The notes: generated from the sequence alone by a model not told the origin. 64,000 nt of DNA from Hyperoplus lanceolatus (GCA_026929865.2 CM049395.1:32109501-32173500), one strand, 5' to 3'; positions 35,652-47,079 are shown, counted from the first letter of the stretch. Numbers and translations are program-made.

Positions 35652-35839
35652 CTTTTCTTTTCTTTTTTTTAAGATATTTTTTTGGCATATTTATGCTTTA
35701 TTGATAGTGTAGAGACAGAGCTGAAATGGGGCAGAGAGGGGACATGCAGAGAACGATCGCGGGCTGGAATCGAACCCGGGTCCGCTGCTGGCCGAGGCCC
35801 ATGGGGTGGATGCCCTACCAACTGAGCTAAGGGCGCCCC
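35652..35839 (-). mobile_element. tRNA-derived SINE, minus strand
   Basis: Read on the minus strand it starts at 35839 with a tRNA-like head containing an A box, TAGCTCAGTTGGTAGGGC, and a B box, GGTTCGATTCC. A body with CTCTGCATGTCCCCTCTC and CAATAAAGCATAAATATGCC follows, then an A-rich tail (T-rich on the + strand at 35652-35672). A perfect 16-bp target duplication, CAACTAAAAGGTTCTT, flanks it (35636-35651 and 35840-35855). This is a complete, probably young insertion. It is not a functional tRNA gene: the head does not fold as a standard cloverleaf with a free CCA end. Confidence 0.9.
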
Positions 35840-35855
35840 CAACTAAAAGGTTCTT

Positions 35856-37846
35856 GCTGCAACAAGCAAGTTTGCCATGTCAATTTAAAAGATTATAATA
35901 TTTGATGGGTTCAAAGCGTTCGCTGTTTGTTGTTACTGTCGCCCACAAGTGGCCATTAAATTCAGTTATTGCAGGTTTAACCAAATAGTATGAGTTGCCT
36001 ATACTGAACTCAAACTTTACCATGGGGGTGGTAGATAAGAAAAAAAAATGTTTCCCTTTATATGGGACAATTGACCCATAATGAATATGATCTCAACCAT
36101 AACCATATTAATCCACACCAACAGGTCACCTGGCTCTTTTGAATATGCCAGATGATTTTGGTTTTGGTAATTTTTGGTGACTTACTACTTGTAAGTCTTA
36201 CAGCACAGTTTTCTGAGCACAAGAAGTCTAAAAAAATTATTAATTGCTTTTTAGTGCCCTGTGTCTCTCAGGTGCTGAGCATTCACTGAAAGTTGGCTCC
36301 CACCCAGACTACCCCCCCTTCCCACCAAAGCCTTTCTGTGTTAGACTGCGTCTCAGCGCTGTGGCCTTGAGTCCAGGGTTGACTCATTTAATTAGCCATG
36401 ATTCTTTTTCTCTTTTTTTAATGTGACAAGAGGTGCGCGGCCTCCTTTAGTTGAATTTCCTTCTGTGTACTTACTGTTTTTGTGAGCGCCAGGGAGATAG
36501 CAAGGAAATCCCCAGCTCCCCTCAAACTCAGACAAGACAGTGGGAAAACCTGTGATGTTTGGGAACACGGATCACGCTTCTCCTCGTGTTCGCACTGTAA
36601 ATTAATATTAAAATGTGTATTTGACCTGAAATTTTGAAGTTAGTTGGTTTATTGCAGGAATAACACAGGCTGAAGTTAACTATATAGAATGTGCTTTCTG
36701 TTAGAGTGATGAACACAGCCTTCCTGAACCTGCAGAGAAGGTCAAGTTGCCTTTGTTCTCTGACTAATTAAATCTCCAGTAATTATGGCGCTGCAGAGGA
36801 TGTCAGGAAAAATAAAAGATGAAGAGAGGTTCAGGGGCAGTATGGATCTATATGCACGCAGACAACATTCATCACATATTTCATAGAGCCAGAGGGTTAT
36901 AGGGAGAGACAATGTGATGAGCATCATGATTTTTTTTTAAACTCATCCACAACACAAAGCTCAGCTGTGGGGTTCAGAGAGAGCAGGAGCTCAAAGGAGC
37001 GTTCATCACTGCTCCTGTTGCTATGCAACTCACTAATTAGCCTTAGCTAGCTAACCTGAAGAAACAAAAGGGATCAGGTTGTTAAAAATAAAAATGGAAA
37101 AGCAAAGTAAAGTAATTGCTCTTCTGGCTCCTGAAGTGAGTAGCAAAGGACAGGTCTGGCATTATTGTTAGTTATTTGCTTCATCTGCTTTCAATTTCAC
37201 CTTTTTCACCTCCTGGAAACGTGATTTTGTTGTTCTATTTCAGTCGAGCACAGTATCCCGGCTGAATGTAACAAATGAAAGTTAAATGTTCTGAAAAGAG
37301 TTTACACATCACTGCTATAATTGCGGTCATTCTACCAGGTCTACCGACTTCCGCTCAACACTGATTCAAATATTCAAATCCACACTTTCACAATTATTAT
37401 ACATATTGATATAAATGTGCACAAGCAATAATTAGTTTGTTTAAAAACCTCAGGTTTTGTTGGCAGTAAGTTTTCCCCCCTTACTTTTCCATGAAAACCA
37501 AAAGCTTCAAAGTGAAACAAGATAACATCTGATCTTTTACACCTCATGATGACAAATATGGGTCTCTCTCGACATCAGCTCTATTTGTCTTCATTTTACT
37601 TCTGCAGTGAGACATCTGAGGATTGTCAAAGGAAACAGAAGTCATCGTCAGCCTACTGCGGCACCAGACCTCTGATGAATGTATGCCTAGAGATCAGGGG
37701 ATAAGCAGCAGGATGGAAACCGGCAGAAGATTCAGGCAGCTCTGCACGTTACTTTTCTTTAAATGTGATTGGTGGAAGTTCTGTCTCGGGAGGCAGACAG
37801 GGGGGAAGGAAGGGTCCACATTATCTGTTTATGTGTGTGTGTCGGG
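35856..37846. other. Intergenic, no gene seen
   Basis: Unique sequence without transposon ends. Stretches at 36760-36900 and 37000-37060 contain TAATTA and CTAGCTAGC motifs but nothing specific. Confidence 0.45.
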
Positions 37847-37990
37847 GGGGTGCTCTTGGTGTAGTGGTTAAAAACGCCCCCCCCCCCCCCTCCCATAGAT
37901 GCTGCAGCAGATGCGGGTTCAAGTCCGGCTCGCATTGTCCTCTGCATGTCATTCCCCTCTGTGCCCCATTTTATCTCTGTGTATATCTAG
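37847..37990 (+). mobile_element. tRNA-derived SINE, plus strand
   Basis: The head has an A box, TGGTGTAGTGGTTAAAA (37858-37874), and a B box, GGTTCAAGTCC (37916-37926). The body CTCTGCATGTCATTCCCCTC and GCCCCATTTTATCTCTGT resembles that of the SINE at 35652-35839. A C14 run interrupts the head. The 3' end is not sharply defined and no clear target duplication is seen, so it is an older copy. Confidence 0.75.
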
Positions 37991-38702
37991 GGTTAGGGTT
38001 ACAGTATACTGTAGGCCTTCCTAGAGACATTGAACTTACTTTCGGCATTGTCAAACAGAAAAGGACCCTCTCTAACCCTAATCCAGCACAAAGAAGACAC
38101 AGTGATACAAAACGTACGTGTGCCAGTCTTATCATCTACTAAGAGGTGGGGCTAATGTGGATAACTCCCCTGCAGAATAAAATAGTTCTAAGGGATATCT
38201 GAGCGTGTGCTAGCATGTGAGTTCATGTGAGGAGTTATCACCAGCCACCCTAAAATCCATTTCAGGCTTTCTCATATCATTAAGAATGAGGCTCACATAC
38301 CCAAGGCCACACAGACCGATATGCCATTGGTTGACGGTCTTTGTAACCCGCAGCAGTCCTCTCCGAGTTCACAAAGGTCAGGCTTGAAAGCTCTCATTGC
38401 CAGAAAAAAAAGATGGAATGATGAAAGAAGGGCAACAGGGAGAAGCTACAGATTGATGGTCTCCAGTAAGCAGACAGAAAAGAAGAATTGTGTCCTGGGG
38501 GAGACAGAGACAAATGTTGAAAGAGTTGTTTGTTGCACTGATTGAAAGGATTGTGCAGTTGACAGAATATTTGGTGCACGAGGTTCAGCTCGCCGCTTCT
38601 TGCCGCCTGCGACTGGTTAGCCGCTTTAATGCCTCCTTCCTCTTTGTATTGATTCAAATTATGTGCAAACACAAAGATATGCACACACATTGGCGAACAC
38701 AG

Positions 38703-38710
38703 ACACACAC

Positions 38711-38763
<53 letters not shown>
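38703..38763. repeat. (CA)n microsatellite with one CG variant
   Basis: About 30 units over 61 bp. Confidence 0.97.
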
Positions 38764-38766
<3 letters not shown>

Positions 38767-38779
38767 ATACGGCGGCTCT

Positions 38780-39190
38780 TCTCCCTGAATTTGACATGTG
38801 TTTTTATTAAAGTAAGCAGCTGCTCGATAGCGCTAAGGAGTAATGGGGATTGACTTTGGCATAATTATACAAACCCCTGCATGAATTTTGTCCTAATGGA
38901 AGCTGAACACTTAACCCAGACTAAATGCAGGAGGGCAGATCAATGCTGCAGGGATTTTCTTTTTTCTCTTGAGAAGCAGCCAGCTCTCTCCCAAACAGGA
39001 CATTTACATATGCAATGCATCTCCTTTAAGATAATCACAGCCAGGCAGGAGCCCACGTCGCCTCGGGAGCAGTCAGGTGCTGGTACCTTACAGGGCTTTA
39101 GAAATGAAGATGCATGTCTTCAAAACCCTCTGTTGAGGGAAATATGCTCAGCTGTGCTCGCATGCAAACGCACACTCTTGCATGCATGAT
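38780..39190. promoter_or_regulatory. Candidate conserved non-coding element
   Basis: Unique, balanced-composition sequence directly after a CA repeat, with motifs such as GCATAATTATACAAA (38859) and TTTACATATGCAATGC (39002), and no transposon signature. An octamer/POU-like ATGCAAT is present. Weak compositional evidence only. Confidence 0.22.
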
Positions 39191-40152
39191 GAACAAAGCC
39201 CATTTCAGGCAATTTCTATGGTAAAGACACTTTGAAACCAGAAGCACGGAAACTCCTCTCATGTTTAAGGTGCAGGGACACAGCTAAAATCTGTATGCAC
39301 ACAACAACCCCCCACTCATCTTCCGCCAGCAATCGATATATTTAGCCCATCATAATGCATATGGAGCTGCTGGTAAGATGGCTTTGGAAGTGATTTAGTC
39401 AGTTTTAAGGTTTTTCTCTCATTGGACATAATGTAAATGTAACTGTATTTCCCCCCCACTCACTGTGATCGTTGTCTTTGCAATCTCTAGTAATGTCCTG
39501 TGGAGGGCTACAGACAAACATGCTCATACGATGTTTCTAGATGCTTTTTCACTAGCCAGCGTTGAGTCTTAACATGAAGGCAGGGTCGATACCTACTATC
39601 TATGGTAGATACCCTATAGATGCCGCAACAAACTTGTAGAAATCACTTATGCAACAAAAAGGACGCCTTCCCTCACTGGCTTCCCACCTGTCAATTCTAC
39701 TTATCTTGCTGCACCAGCATTCTATCCATGCTGTAAGTAGCAATGCAGGAAAGCCTATGCCTATGCATAGAATTATTAACAAATATCGACTTGGTTATTG
39801 CTGCCATTTTGCCAACCACGGTACTGCAACACACATCTTTTTCCCAGAGACCACAACCATCAAGAAGAAGTTGAATCATTGTGAGGTTATCTTGATCTGC
39901 AGAAAATGATCATTATTAACCTTTGTAGAATGTTATTGTTTTCTTTCTATGTCATGAAGGTTTTACAGTATATATATATAAAACCTCTCCACAGCCCCAG
40001 AAAATATTTTTTCTTTGTGTGTTTGGTCATACCAATGTCAAGTCTATAGGCTGAACAGGACCATGTGAGTGGGGTCATTCCAAAGGGTGAGGAGCCAGGA
40101 ACTGCAGCAGTAAGAGTTCATATTGCTCTTCACCCACCTGAGCATCCAGAAC

Positions 40153-40442
40153 TTAAAGGCCTACTTCACCGGTTTGAATATGTATTGAATTCTGAGATCC
40201 TATGTAGTATAAATGTGCGAAAAAAATTGAAATCGGTTCATCCTAGCCTGAGAAAAGGCAGAAAGAGTGTTTTTTTAACCCTATATTTCTCTTTCTCGTG
40301 ACATCACAGAAAGAGAAATATAGGGTTAAAAAAAACTTACTTTGTAAATATTACTGTGATGTCTTTTACTGTGACATCACAGTAATATTTACAAAGTACG
40401 TCAATACACCTTCATATTCAAACCGGTGAAGTAGGCCTTTAA
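40153..40442. mobile_element. Palindrome-rich MITE, about 290 bp
   Basis: Perfect terminal inverted repeats of about 30 bp begin TTAAAGGCCTACTTCACCGG and end with the inverse, CCGGTGAAGTAGGCCTTTAA. Inside are two further perfect inverted repeats: AACCCTATATTTCTCTTTCT against its inverse (about 40280-40330), and ACTTTGTAAATATTACTGTG against its inverse (about 40339-40398). The TTAA/TA at the ends fits a TA-target MITE. No coding content. The near-perfect arms suggest recent insertion. Confidence 0.75.
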
Positions 40443-40443
40443 A

Positions 40444-40575
40444 TTCAATCTTTTTAGTACTGCTCTGTACAATGAGTTCCCCAATCCCACTGATGTCAAA
40501 ATGTGTTTCTAGCTGTTCCCGAAGGCCAAACTCAAAGGCAGAGAGCAAAGCCTTTGTTTCATCTGCCAGTGACAA
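40444..40575 (-). other. Short minus-strand coding-like frame next to the MITE
   Basis: The frame reads MSLADETKALLSAFEFGLRE and onward to the MITE border, with ordinary protein-like composition, for about 44 codons. The MITE at 40153-40442 then interrupts it. No family recognised. It may be a fragment of an older mobile-element gene or chance. Confidence 0.25.
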
Positions 40576-40590
40576 GCTTTACTGAAAGAG

Positions 40591-40749
40591 GTGTTTGGTG
40601 TTTTGTGCCCCCAACAGAGAAACTTCAAGGTAGCGCTGCCTGGAAGGCACTGTTGGGGGCACACAAGTTAGAGCTAGGGTCAGGGTTTGGGCCTTCGGGG
40701 CAGCGCTGCCTTGCAGGCTCCGTTGGGGGCACAAAACACCACCAAGCAC
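40591..40749. mobile_element. Short inverted-repeat element with internal tandem units
   Basis: The left end GTGTTTGGTGTTTTGTGCCC and the right end GGGCACAAAACACCACCAAG are inverse (a 3-bp gap aside). Inside, a block GCGCTGCCT...GTTGGGGGCACA occurs twice about 67 bp apart (40636-40665 and 40703-40732). MITE-like; superfamily and target duplication unclear. Confidence 0.6.
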
Positions 40750-40836
40750 TGAAACATTTGAATGGTCAATCTACAAATTTTAAACATAGGATCCTTAATT
40801 GTTTTGGTAACATTTTAATAAATCGCTATGTTTGTA

Positions 40837-42118
40837 GGGGAGAGTGGCCTAAGTTGTGCAACTTTTCACTCAAAGTGACTTTAAATTAAGGCCTTGACAG
40901 TAAAGTCTCCAACTCAAATATGTACATATATTTCAGGGTGTTGTGCATCCCTGGCAATAAAAACTTTAGATATGGAATAAACTGTTGTAGAAATATAGCT
41001 TTCGGAAAAAAAGTTGTCTTGTTGCACAACTTGCCCCCGGTGTGGTGTAAGTTGTGCGGTTGGAGAGAATACCATGGGGTAAATTGTGCCATTGCTATAT
41101 ATATCATAAACTGTAATGCAAGACAAATCCATTAGACAATCACTTATTTAAGGTGTATTTAAAGTAAATAAAGTAAATAGTTGACAAAGAATGAAGGACA
41201 ATTTTCTTAAACAAGGCCTAGCAGATCTAATGGATTTACCTGCAAAGCTGACAATGACAAAGTCACCATCATCATCTTTCTGGCCATCTGAACTCTCATC
41301 AGTGGTGTCGTTAAGTGGAATTGAGATGTCACTCTCTTCTGAGCTACTGTAGACAATCACTTTCTTTTGGTGACCAGCGTATACAGCCATGCCACTGGTA
41401 CAACTCTCAGAAATGTACTTTGCACTAGTTGCTCCGTGCTTGTGGAACCAACTGCCACCTGACAAATGTGATTCCCTCTACATTTCTGCCTTTAAATCAA
41501 GGCTCAAAACCCATATGTACACCCTGGTGTTTCCTCCCCATTAACTATCTTACCTCTGCACTACTATCTGTGTTTATGTGGATGTATGGGCTTTACGTCT
41601 TTTATTTTGGTTATTGTTATTTTACCTTCATTGTTTACCTACTGAATGCACTATGTACAGCACTTTGGACAGTGCAAACTGACAGAAATGTGCTTTTAAA
41701 AATACATTTTACTTACTTACTTACTTATAACTCACCTAGGCCCTTTGGCACACATCACCCCAATCCCAGAAATTTGGATAATAAGCATGATGCAGCAATT
41801 TAGGGCTGACATTGTGCTAACTGAATAGACTCAAAATGTAGCCTACCAAAGCACTAAAACATATGTCAAATGTTTTCAAACTTGTCTATAAGTGTTCAGA
41901 CACAATAATCAAAAAACCTTGATCATGAACATTTTAAAACACAGTTTTTTGAGCTTAAATGTGCTTATAACTTATTCCTTGTGTCTCCCTTCTTTACAGG
42001 ATGAGTCAAATGGATGGCTCTTCTTAAATATGTGGTCACATTTCCAATTTCTTCCACGGTTTTCTAGAAACAAGGGGTGGCACAACTTCCAAAATGCACA
42101 ACTTAGGCCACTCTCCCC
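40837..42118 (-). mobile_element. Pogo-like transposon remnant with nested LINE tail
   Basis: The terminal repeats are GGGGAGAGTGGCCTAAGTTG at left and CAACTTAGGCCACTCTCCCC at right, slightly gapped, flanked by TA (40835-40836 and 42119-42120). The same GGGGAGA start and TA target as the element at 34512-35456 suggest related families. A minus-strand acidic frame at about 41230-41400 (SSEESDISIPLND, then DDDGDFVIVSFAGKS) resembles the C-terminal acidic tail and FVxVxFAGK motif of pogo-like transposases. A LINE 3' fragment (41412-41727) is inserted inside. Internally deleted and inactive. Confidence 0.7.
41412..41727 (+). mobile_element. 5'-truncated LINE 3' end nested in a pogo-like element
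   Basis: The frame at 41419-41544 encodes FALVAPCLWNQLPPDKCDSL, then SAFKSRLKTHMYTLVFPPH and a stop. This is the C-terminal APxLWNxLP...FKxxLKTHL signature of L2-like LINE reverse transcriptases. After the stop come a short 3' UTR with GTACAGCACTTTGGACAGTG and a terminal tandem tail of ACTT units (about 41710-41727). Everything upstream of the last 41 codons is missing, as expected for aborted reverse transcription. Confidence 0.82.
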
Positions 42119-42554
42119 TACTATTTGGGGCTTCCGTTTTTCCTACAACACATTTTGTAAAGCCACAAATTGCGCAGAGACTTTTCATAAAGAAAATGCG
42201 AGAGGTACTTATTCTAAGTGCTGTGGCATTTTGTAGGCCAGCAAAACTCTTCATATATTAATATTTCCATTTACTAATGCAGAAATCTAGCGCCACAAAG
42301 CCTTCTTCTACATCATCACAGAAGCTACAAATTCAGTGTTACATCCACTGTGTTAACGACAGGCCGTGGGCACACTCTGCCTCTCTTTTGTCTGGCCCAT
42401 TGACATGTAAATGTCCTCCTGCTATAAGGCATCAGCAGAGAGCGGTGAGGGAAAAAAACCCCACTGAATTGAAATGTCAATAGTAATTTTTGGCATGCGA
42501 GGGACATCTGAGAGTCAAGGGCTGCCTCCCGGGAGAAATGTAAAAAGGAAGCGA

Positions 42555-42810
42555 GTGAGGGATGTACGGAGAATGTGGAGGGAGGATGGTCTGTGTGTGT
42601 GTGTGTATGTGAGAGAGAGAGCCGGAGAGAGATGGAAGATGTAATGGAGGGGGCATATAAAGTGGAAGGCGGGGTGTGGGGGGGGGGGAGTAATAGCAGT
42701 CAGAAGGTGAGCTGTCAGAGGAGAAGCAGGGTAGGGAGGTCCAAGGAGGTGGAAAGGGGTGGGAGAGAACTGGTGGTGTTAGTGTGTGTGTGTGTGGGTG
42801 GGGGGGAGGT
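42555..42810. repeat. Purine (G/A)-rich low-complexity tract
   Basis: The + strand is dominated by GGAG, GAGA and GTGTG units, including a G8 run near 42682 and GTGTGTGTGTGTGGG near 42783. Confidence 0.8.
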
Positions 42811-43819
42811 TAGTCGTAAGATGAAAGAAGGACGAACGAGCCCGATCCTCCTCTAGGGAATCTCTCGCCGTCCTAGAGTCCTCCTCCACTGATGGACAGG
42901 TTGAAATACCACAGAAGCCACCTCCCGTAATGACTTGATGAATGAGCCTCTCCTACCGCCCCCCACTCAACGCCCCAATACCACCTTCACACACACACAC
43001 ACACACCGCCACCCCCTCCTTCACACTTCGCCCTCTCTCTCCGTACCCCATCACACCCAACCTGCGGGATCTGCATTTGCGCTGAAACATATATATATAT
43101 ATATATCAGAGCGGCCAAGTCTCACGCTTTGGCCGTTAGACACACGCATATCAACCAGTTCACACACTCACACGCCACACCTCCAATTTCTCACGCAGAG
43201 AAATTAATCCCCGTAATATATATATATTTTTTGGTACTTTTACTTTGAAAGTCTTATTTTGAAAAGCTAAACGGACTGAGTTCCGTGACATCCTCTTTCT
43301 GCCATGCTTTCTGCACACGCGGTTTCTTTATAGGTCCATGGCATGGACAATATCCATGGCCGTGTGCAGCCCGTAGCCGCAGCAGCCACTTGGCAAACCA
43401 CCACGGCCACGCCCCCCTGCGTTACACTACAAAACTAATAAAAGACTCCCAGTCCCGCCCTTTGTTCAAATTATATGGAAAATTAATGACAACAAGGACG
43501 CCGTTATTAAATGAACAAAGAGGTAAGAACACCTTAATTCAAATAAATCACTTCACTTGATATATTCAAGCTTGTTTTGCATTATGTTATTGGGCTGGTT
43601 GACACACCAACACATTTTTGTTCTAAAATGTTGTCAACATTAATTGAATGAATGTATTGAGTAACTAAGCTTAGAGGTTACTGTGGGAAAAATCTGTTCT
43701 GAGAAGACATCAAGTGTCATAGATTTAATATAATAATGGTGAATTGAAATTGGATAATTGGATAACCCATACAATGTTGAATACATATAGAATAATTACC
43801 TTTATTACAGTTTAACCAA

Positions 43820-43919
43820 ATGTTTTAACAATAGGCTACAATAGGACACAAATTTAATGGAATAGCCTACAATGCATGTAGTGGTTGCAAATCTCTCCTG
43901 TAGCCTATTGTTAAAACAT
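43820..43919. repeat. Perfect 21-bp inverted repeat, 58-bp spacer
   Basis: The arms 43820-43840 (core TGTTTTAACAATAGGCTACA) and 43899-43919 are exact inverse complements. It could form a hairpin or be a decayed small MITE. Confidence 0.85.
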
Positions 43920-43920
43920 T

Positions 43921-44600
43921 CGATTCCGATTCAGAGGTCAACGATTCGATTCAAAATCGATTTTCAATGCATCTCAATGCAAAACATTTTTTATGTACAT
44001 ACCCATGTGTGAATTTCAAAACATATATTTCATATGCACATCTGAGTTTGCTAATCACTTCCTACTTTTGTGGTGATCATTAAAGACAATCAACAGATGA
44101 ATTGCCTTCTCTAATATTGTATTAAGAGAAAAGCTTTTCTTGTCACAAATATGACTTCCTATGAACAGTGCAATAAGTAATGCAGCTTGCATTTCAACAC
44201 AATATGGAAGTATGTAAAAACTAAACCGATTCAGTTTTATTTTATTTCTGATCTCATAAATCATGGTTTCTATAGGATTTCTATTCTATTATCTATTATT
44301 TTCTATGTCATTTCAACACATTGTACAAAAAGTATGGCTTGGAATTCAGCTCTCATACAAAAACGTAAACAGAGATAAAGTACCAATGACAGGTCATGGG
44401 TTTGCTGCTCTCAGCCCTTTTGAAGACACTTTGGAAACAACTCGCATGTGTGAATGGTGTGCATGCGCAATGGCGCAGGAAGTTTTAGTATTTAAAAAAA
44501 ATAAAAAAAAATAATAAAAAAAATAATAAAAAAAATAAAAATATATCGATATATTAACTTTTCTGAATCGATTCAGAATCGTCCGAGAAAGAATCGATAT
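43921..44600. mobile_element. Possible decayed TIR element with CGATTC-rich ends
   Basis: The left part has CGATTCCGATTCAG and CGATTCGATTCAAAATCGAT; the right part has TGAATCGATTCAGAATCG (about 44562-44581). Such symmetrical CGATT-rich subterminal regions occur in fish hAT-type non-autonomous elements. No clean ends or target duplication can be set. The hAT element at 44607 is inserted directly at its right side. Confidence 0.35.
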
Positions 44601-44606
44601 ATATAT

Positions 44607-45309
44607 TAGGGCTGTCAAGCGATTAAAAAAATTAATCTAATTAATTACAGGCTCTGTGATTAATTAATCTAAATTAATCGCATACTTTTATGACACTTTT
44701 ATACCTGTTTACAAACAGCTGTATAGCCTGCTAGTCTCTCTCTCTCTCTCTCTCGCTCTCTCGTAACTTCTGTCTCCACAACAGACAGCGCTGCACTGCC
44801 ACAGATGCTTATGCCGATTCATTCACCATCGTCGTACTCATAGGCAAAAATATTGAGACACACACACGCACAAACACACACACACGCACACGCACACACA
44901 CGCACACGCACACACGTTTACGCGGACGACGAGACAGCTAGCAGACAAAATTGAGACACGGGGAGAAAGATTTAGAGATACTGTTTTGAACCTAGCCTAC
45001 ATTGTTGCACCCACTAAATCAATAATGCACAGACACTGGCTGCGGAGAATAAAGTAAGATGTCTTCCTACCTTCATGCTTATTAAACCGTCTATAGAGCC
45101 CTCGGCCCCCTGCTTCTCTCTTTACTTTTCTCCCTTTCACCCGCGCGGGCTGTGTCTGCTTCAGGTGCAGCTCGGTGCAGCTACGCACCACTTTTGCACC
45201 GGGTCAAAGGGCATTATAGAAGTGCGATTAATCTGCGTTAATTTTTTTAATCGCGTTAATTTTTCTGTGATTAATTAATCGAAATTAACGCGTTAATTTG
45301 ACAGCCCTA
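44607..45309. mobile_element. Non-autonomous hAT-type transposon, 703 bp
   Basis: The left end begins TAGGGCTGTCAAGCGATTAA and the right end finishes AATTTGACAGCCCTA, forming inverted repeats. Flanking 8-mers are ATATATAT (44599-44606) and ATATATAC (45310-45317), 7 of 8 identical, as expected for a hAT 8-bp duplication in AT-rich DNA. Both ends are rich in TTAATCG/CGATTAA motifs. No transposase frame; a CA/CG-rich tract lies at 44859-44915. Confidence 0.78.
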
Positions 45310-45320
45310 ATATATACATA

Positions 45321-45371
<51 letters not shown>
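45310..45371. repeat. (TA)n microsatellite
   Basis: TA units with two CA interruptions, directly next to the hAT element's right end. Confidence 0.95.
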
Positions 45372-45374
<3 letters not shown>

Positions 45375-47079
45375 ACACATGCTTTGATATTGAAAGTCCC
45401 TCAAACCAAAGTTATGTTTGCTTTTCTCTGATGTGATTCTGCAGCAATAACTCTGTGTACTGTACCGGGCAAAGTCATTAATAGTGGATTTTCTAATCAA
45501 TGGCGGTGGCTCTGTCTTGTTTGTCAAATCAATGTGTTGTGCATCTGATGCTGCTTTTATTCCATCTGACATGTCCCTCCGCGTCCCCTGCTGTACTTTG
45601 TCTCCTCAGACTAAGGATAAAGAAAATGTTCACATTCATGTCGCCGATACACCTGCTGAGATTTAGAAATAGAAACGTGTTGCTTTGTGATGTCATTTGC
45701 AGCATTAGAAATTATTCTGTGCCGAAAAAACACTAAAATAAACCTCCATTATGTGAACAAATGCCATAAGATGACTTCAGACTTAATCACTGACCAAGAA
45801 TGAGGGTCACCTGAAAGATAATGTTTGTAGTGTTATGGAAAATACTGACGTTATGTCATTAGCGCAAACAGTCAACCTATATTTCAAACGCTTTAAATCA
45901 AATGATGAATTCTGGTTATACGACCAAAGCAGACAAACTGTGGTGTCGCTTCATCCTGTAGAACAACAATCCGGGAATCCATATGTCTACCACAGTGTAG
46001 CCTACATATTATAGCCTTACCGTATATTGTGTGTGGAAATGCCTAAAACTATAACTTAAAACTTACAAACTCTGCCTACACTGATGTCTAAGGAGTGGAA
46101 GTCAGTCCGAAGCCAGACCCTTAAAGTATGATGTATTATCATACTGTATTGAAATGCAGAGAATATGCTCTTTACAATACAATACTTGCAACATGAGGTG
46201 AATCCAGATAAAAGCTTATATTGATTCCCTTTCTCAAATGATACGGAACACAAGGCAGAAGGAGGAGCAGGGAAGGAGAAGGATTTTCTTGACGTGTGGA
46301 TGATGCAAAAAGGGGGCTGCTGCTCAACATCAGTCCGTGACACTTGAGGATATTTCTCGGAAAAATGCACTCGATAATAGTAAATGTCCTCCAGAGTGGC
46401 TGCAGCCCAGGAGGATTTATGATGGCTGCCATGTTCTGCCTGTTGTCTCTGTTGCTCTTAAATTACAAGGGGACCAGAGACCCATTTTGTTTGCCTGATT
46501 ATTAGACGAGAAAAATTTCACACTTGCTGTGAGATTGTATGGAGATATTCTCAACATTCACCTGTAGCCAAGAGTTTGAAAGTTGCTGTTTGAGGTGGTT
46601 TTTTTGTACTGCTGTTCTGTTTTGTTTCTTGATCGCTTTCCTCTTCTTCAAATTTTCTTTAATTTGGTTATTTTGTCTACTGTTGTACTGCGGTATTGTT
46701 ATTTTTTTCTTTTTTAAAGACAGGACAGACTCGGTAATCAAACTCTCCACCTTGCAAGCACAAAATGTCAGTTGCAGGTTGCACTAAAGTCACAAGGAAA
46801 CAGCATGTTGTTGGTATCTGTAATCGGATGGAAAACATGTTTGTTTTTGTTTTGTTTTTTAATTCCATATTCTGACTAACATAAATTAGCATTAGCTTGC
46901 AAACTGTGTCTGTTGGCCTGCCGGCTAAAATGATTTAGCAACTGTTTCAAGAGTTACAGTGATGTTGCAGTAGATTTTGTGTTTAGCTAGCAATGTTTCC
47001 AGTTCAATAGCAAGTCACAAGCTCCTCTTTATTTCTCCACCGATGTTAAAAAGACATACACACATACATTGACACATAG
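45372..47079. other. Intergenic, no gene seen
   Basis: Unique AT-rich sequence. Short frames on both strands lack features. Confidence 0.45.

Larger units (their letters stand above)
37991..40152. other. Intergenic, no gene seen
   Basis: It contains a long CA repeat and a unique region at 38560-39190 proposed as regulatory. The + strand just before the MITE at 40153 has a short frame without recognisable features. Confidence 0.45.
42119..44606. other. Intergenic, no gene seen; repeats
   Basis: A G/purine-rich tract (42555-42810) is followed by a short (TA)n run at 43089-43107. A stretch at 43120-43200 (CTCACGCTTTGGCCGTTAGA) resembles a fish dispersed repeat I cannot name. A 21-bp inverted repeat (43820-43919) and a probable decayed element (43921-44600) follow. 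Confidence 0.45.

Noticed and set aside
35760-35839. Possible tRNA gene (A and B boxes present)
   Set aside because: The boxes belong to a SINE with an A-rich tail and 16-bp target duplication, and the head lacks a proper acceptor stem.
41429-41803. 124-residue plus-strand frame as a gene
   Set aside because: It overlaps the LINE 3' end in the wrong frame and runs into its tandem ACTT tail.
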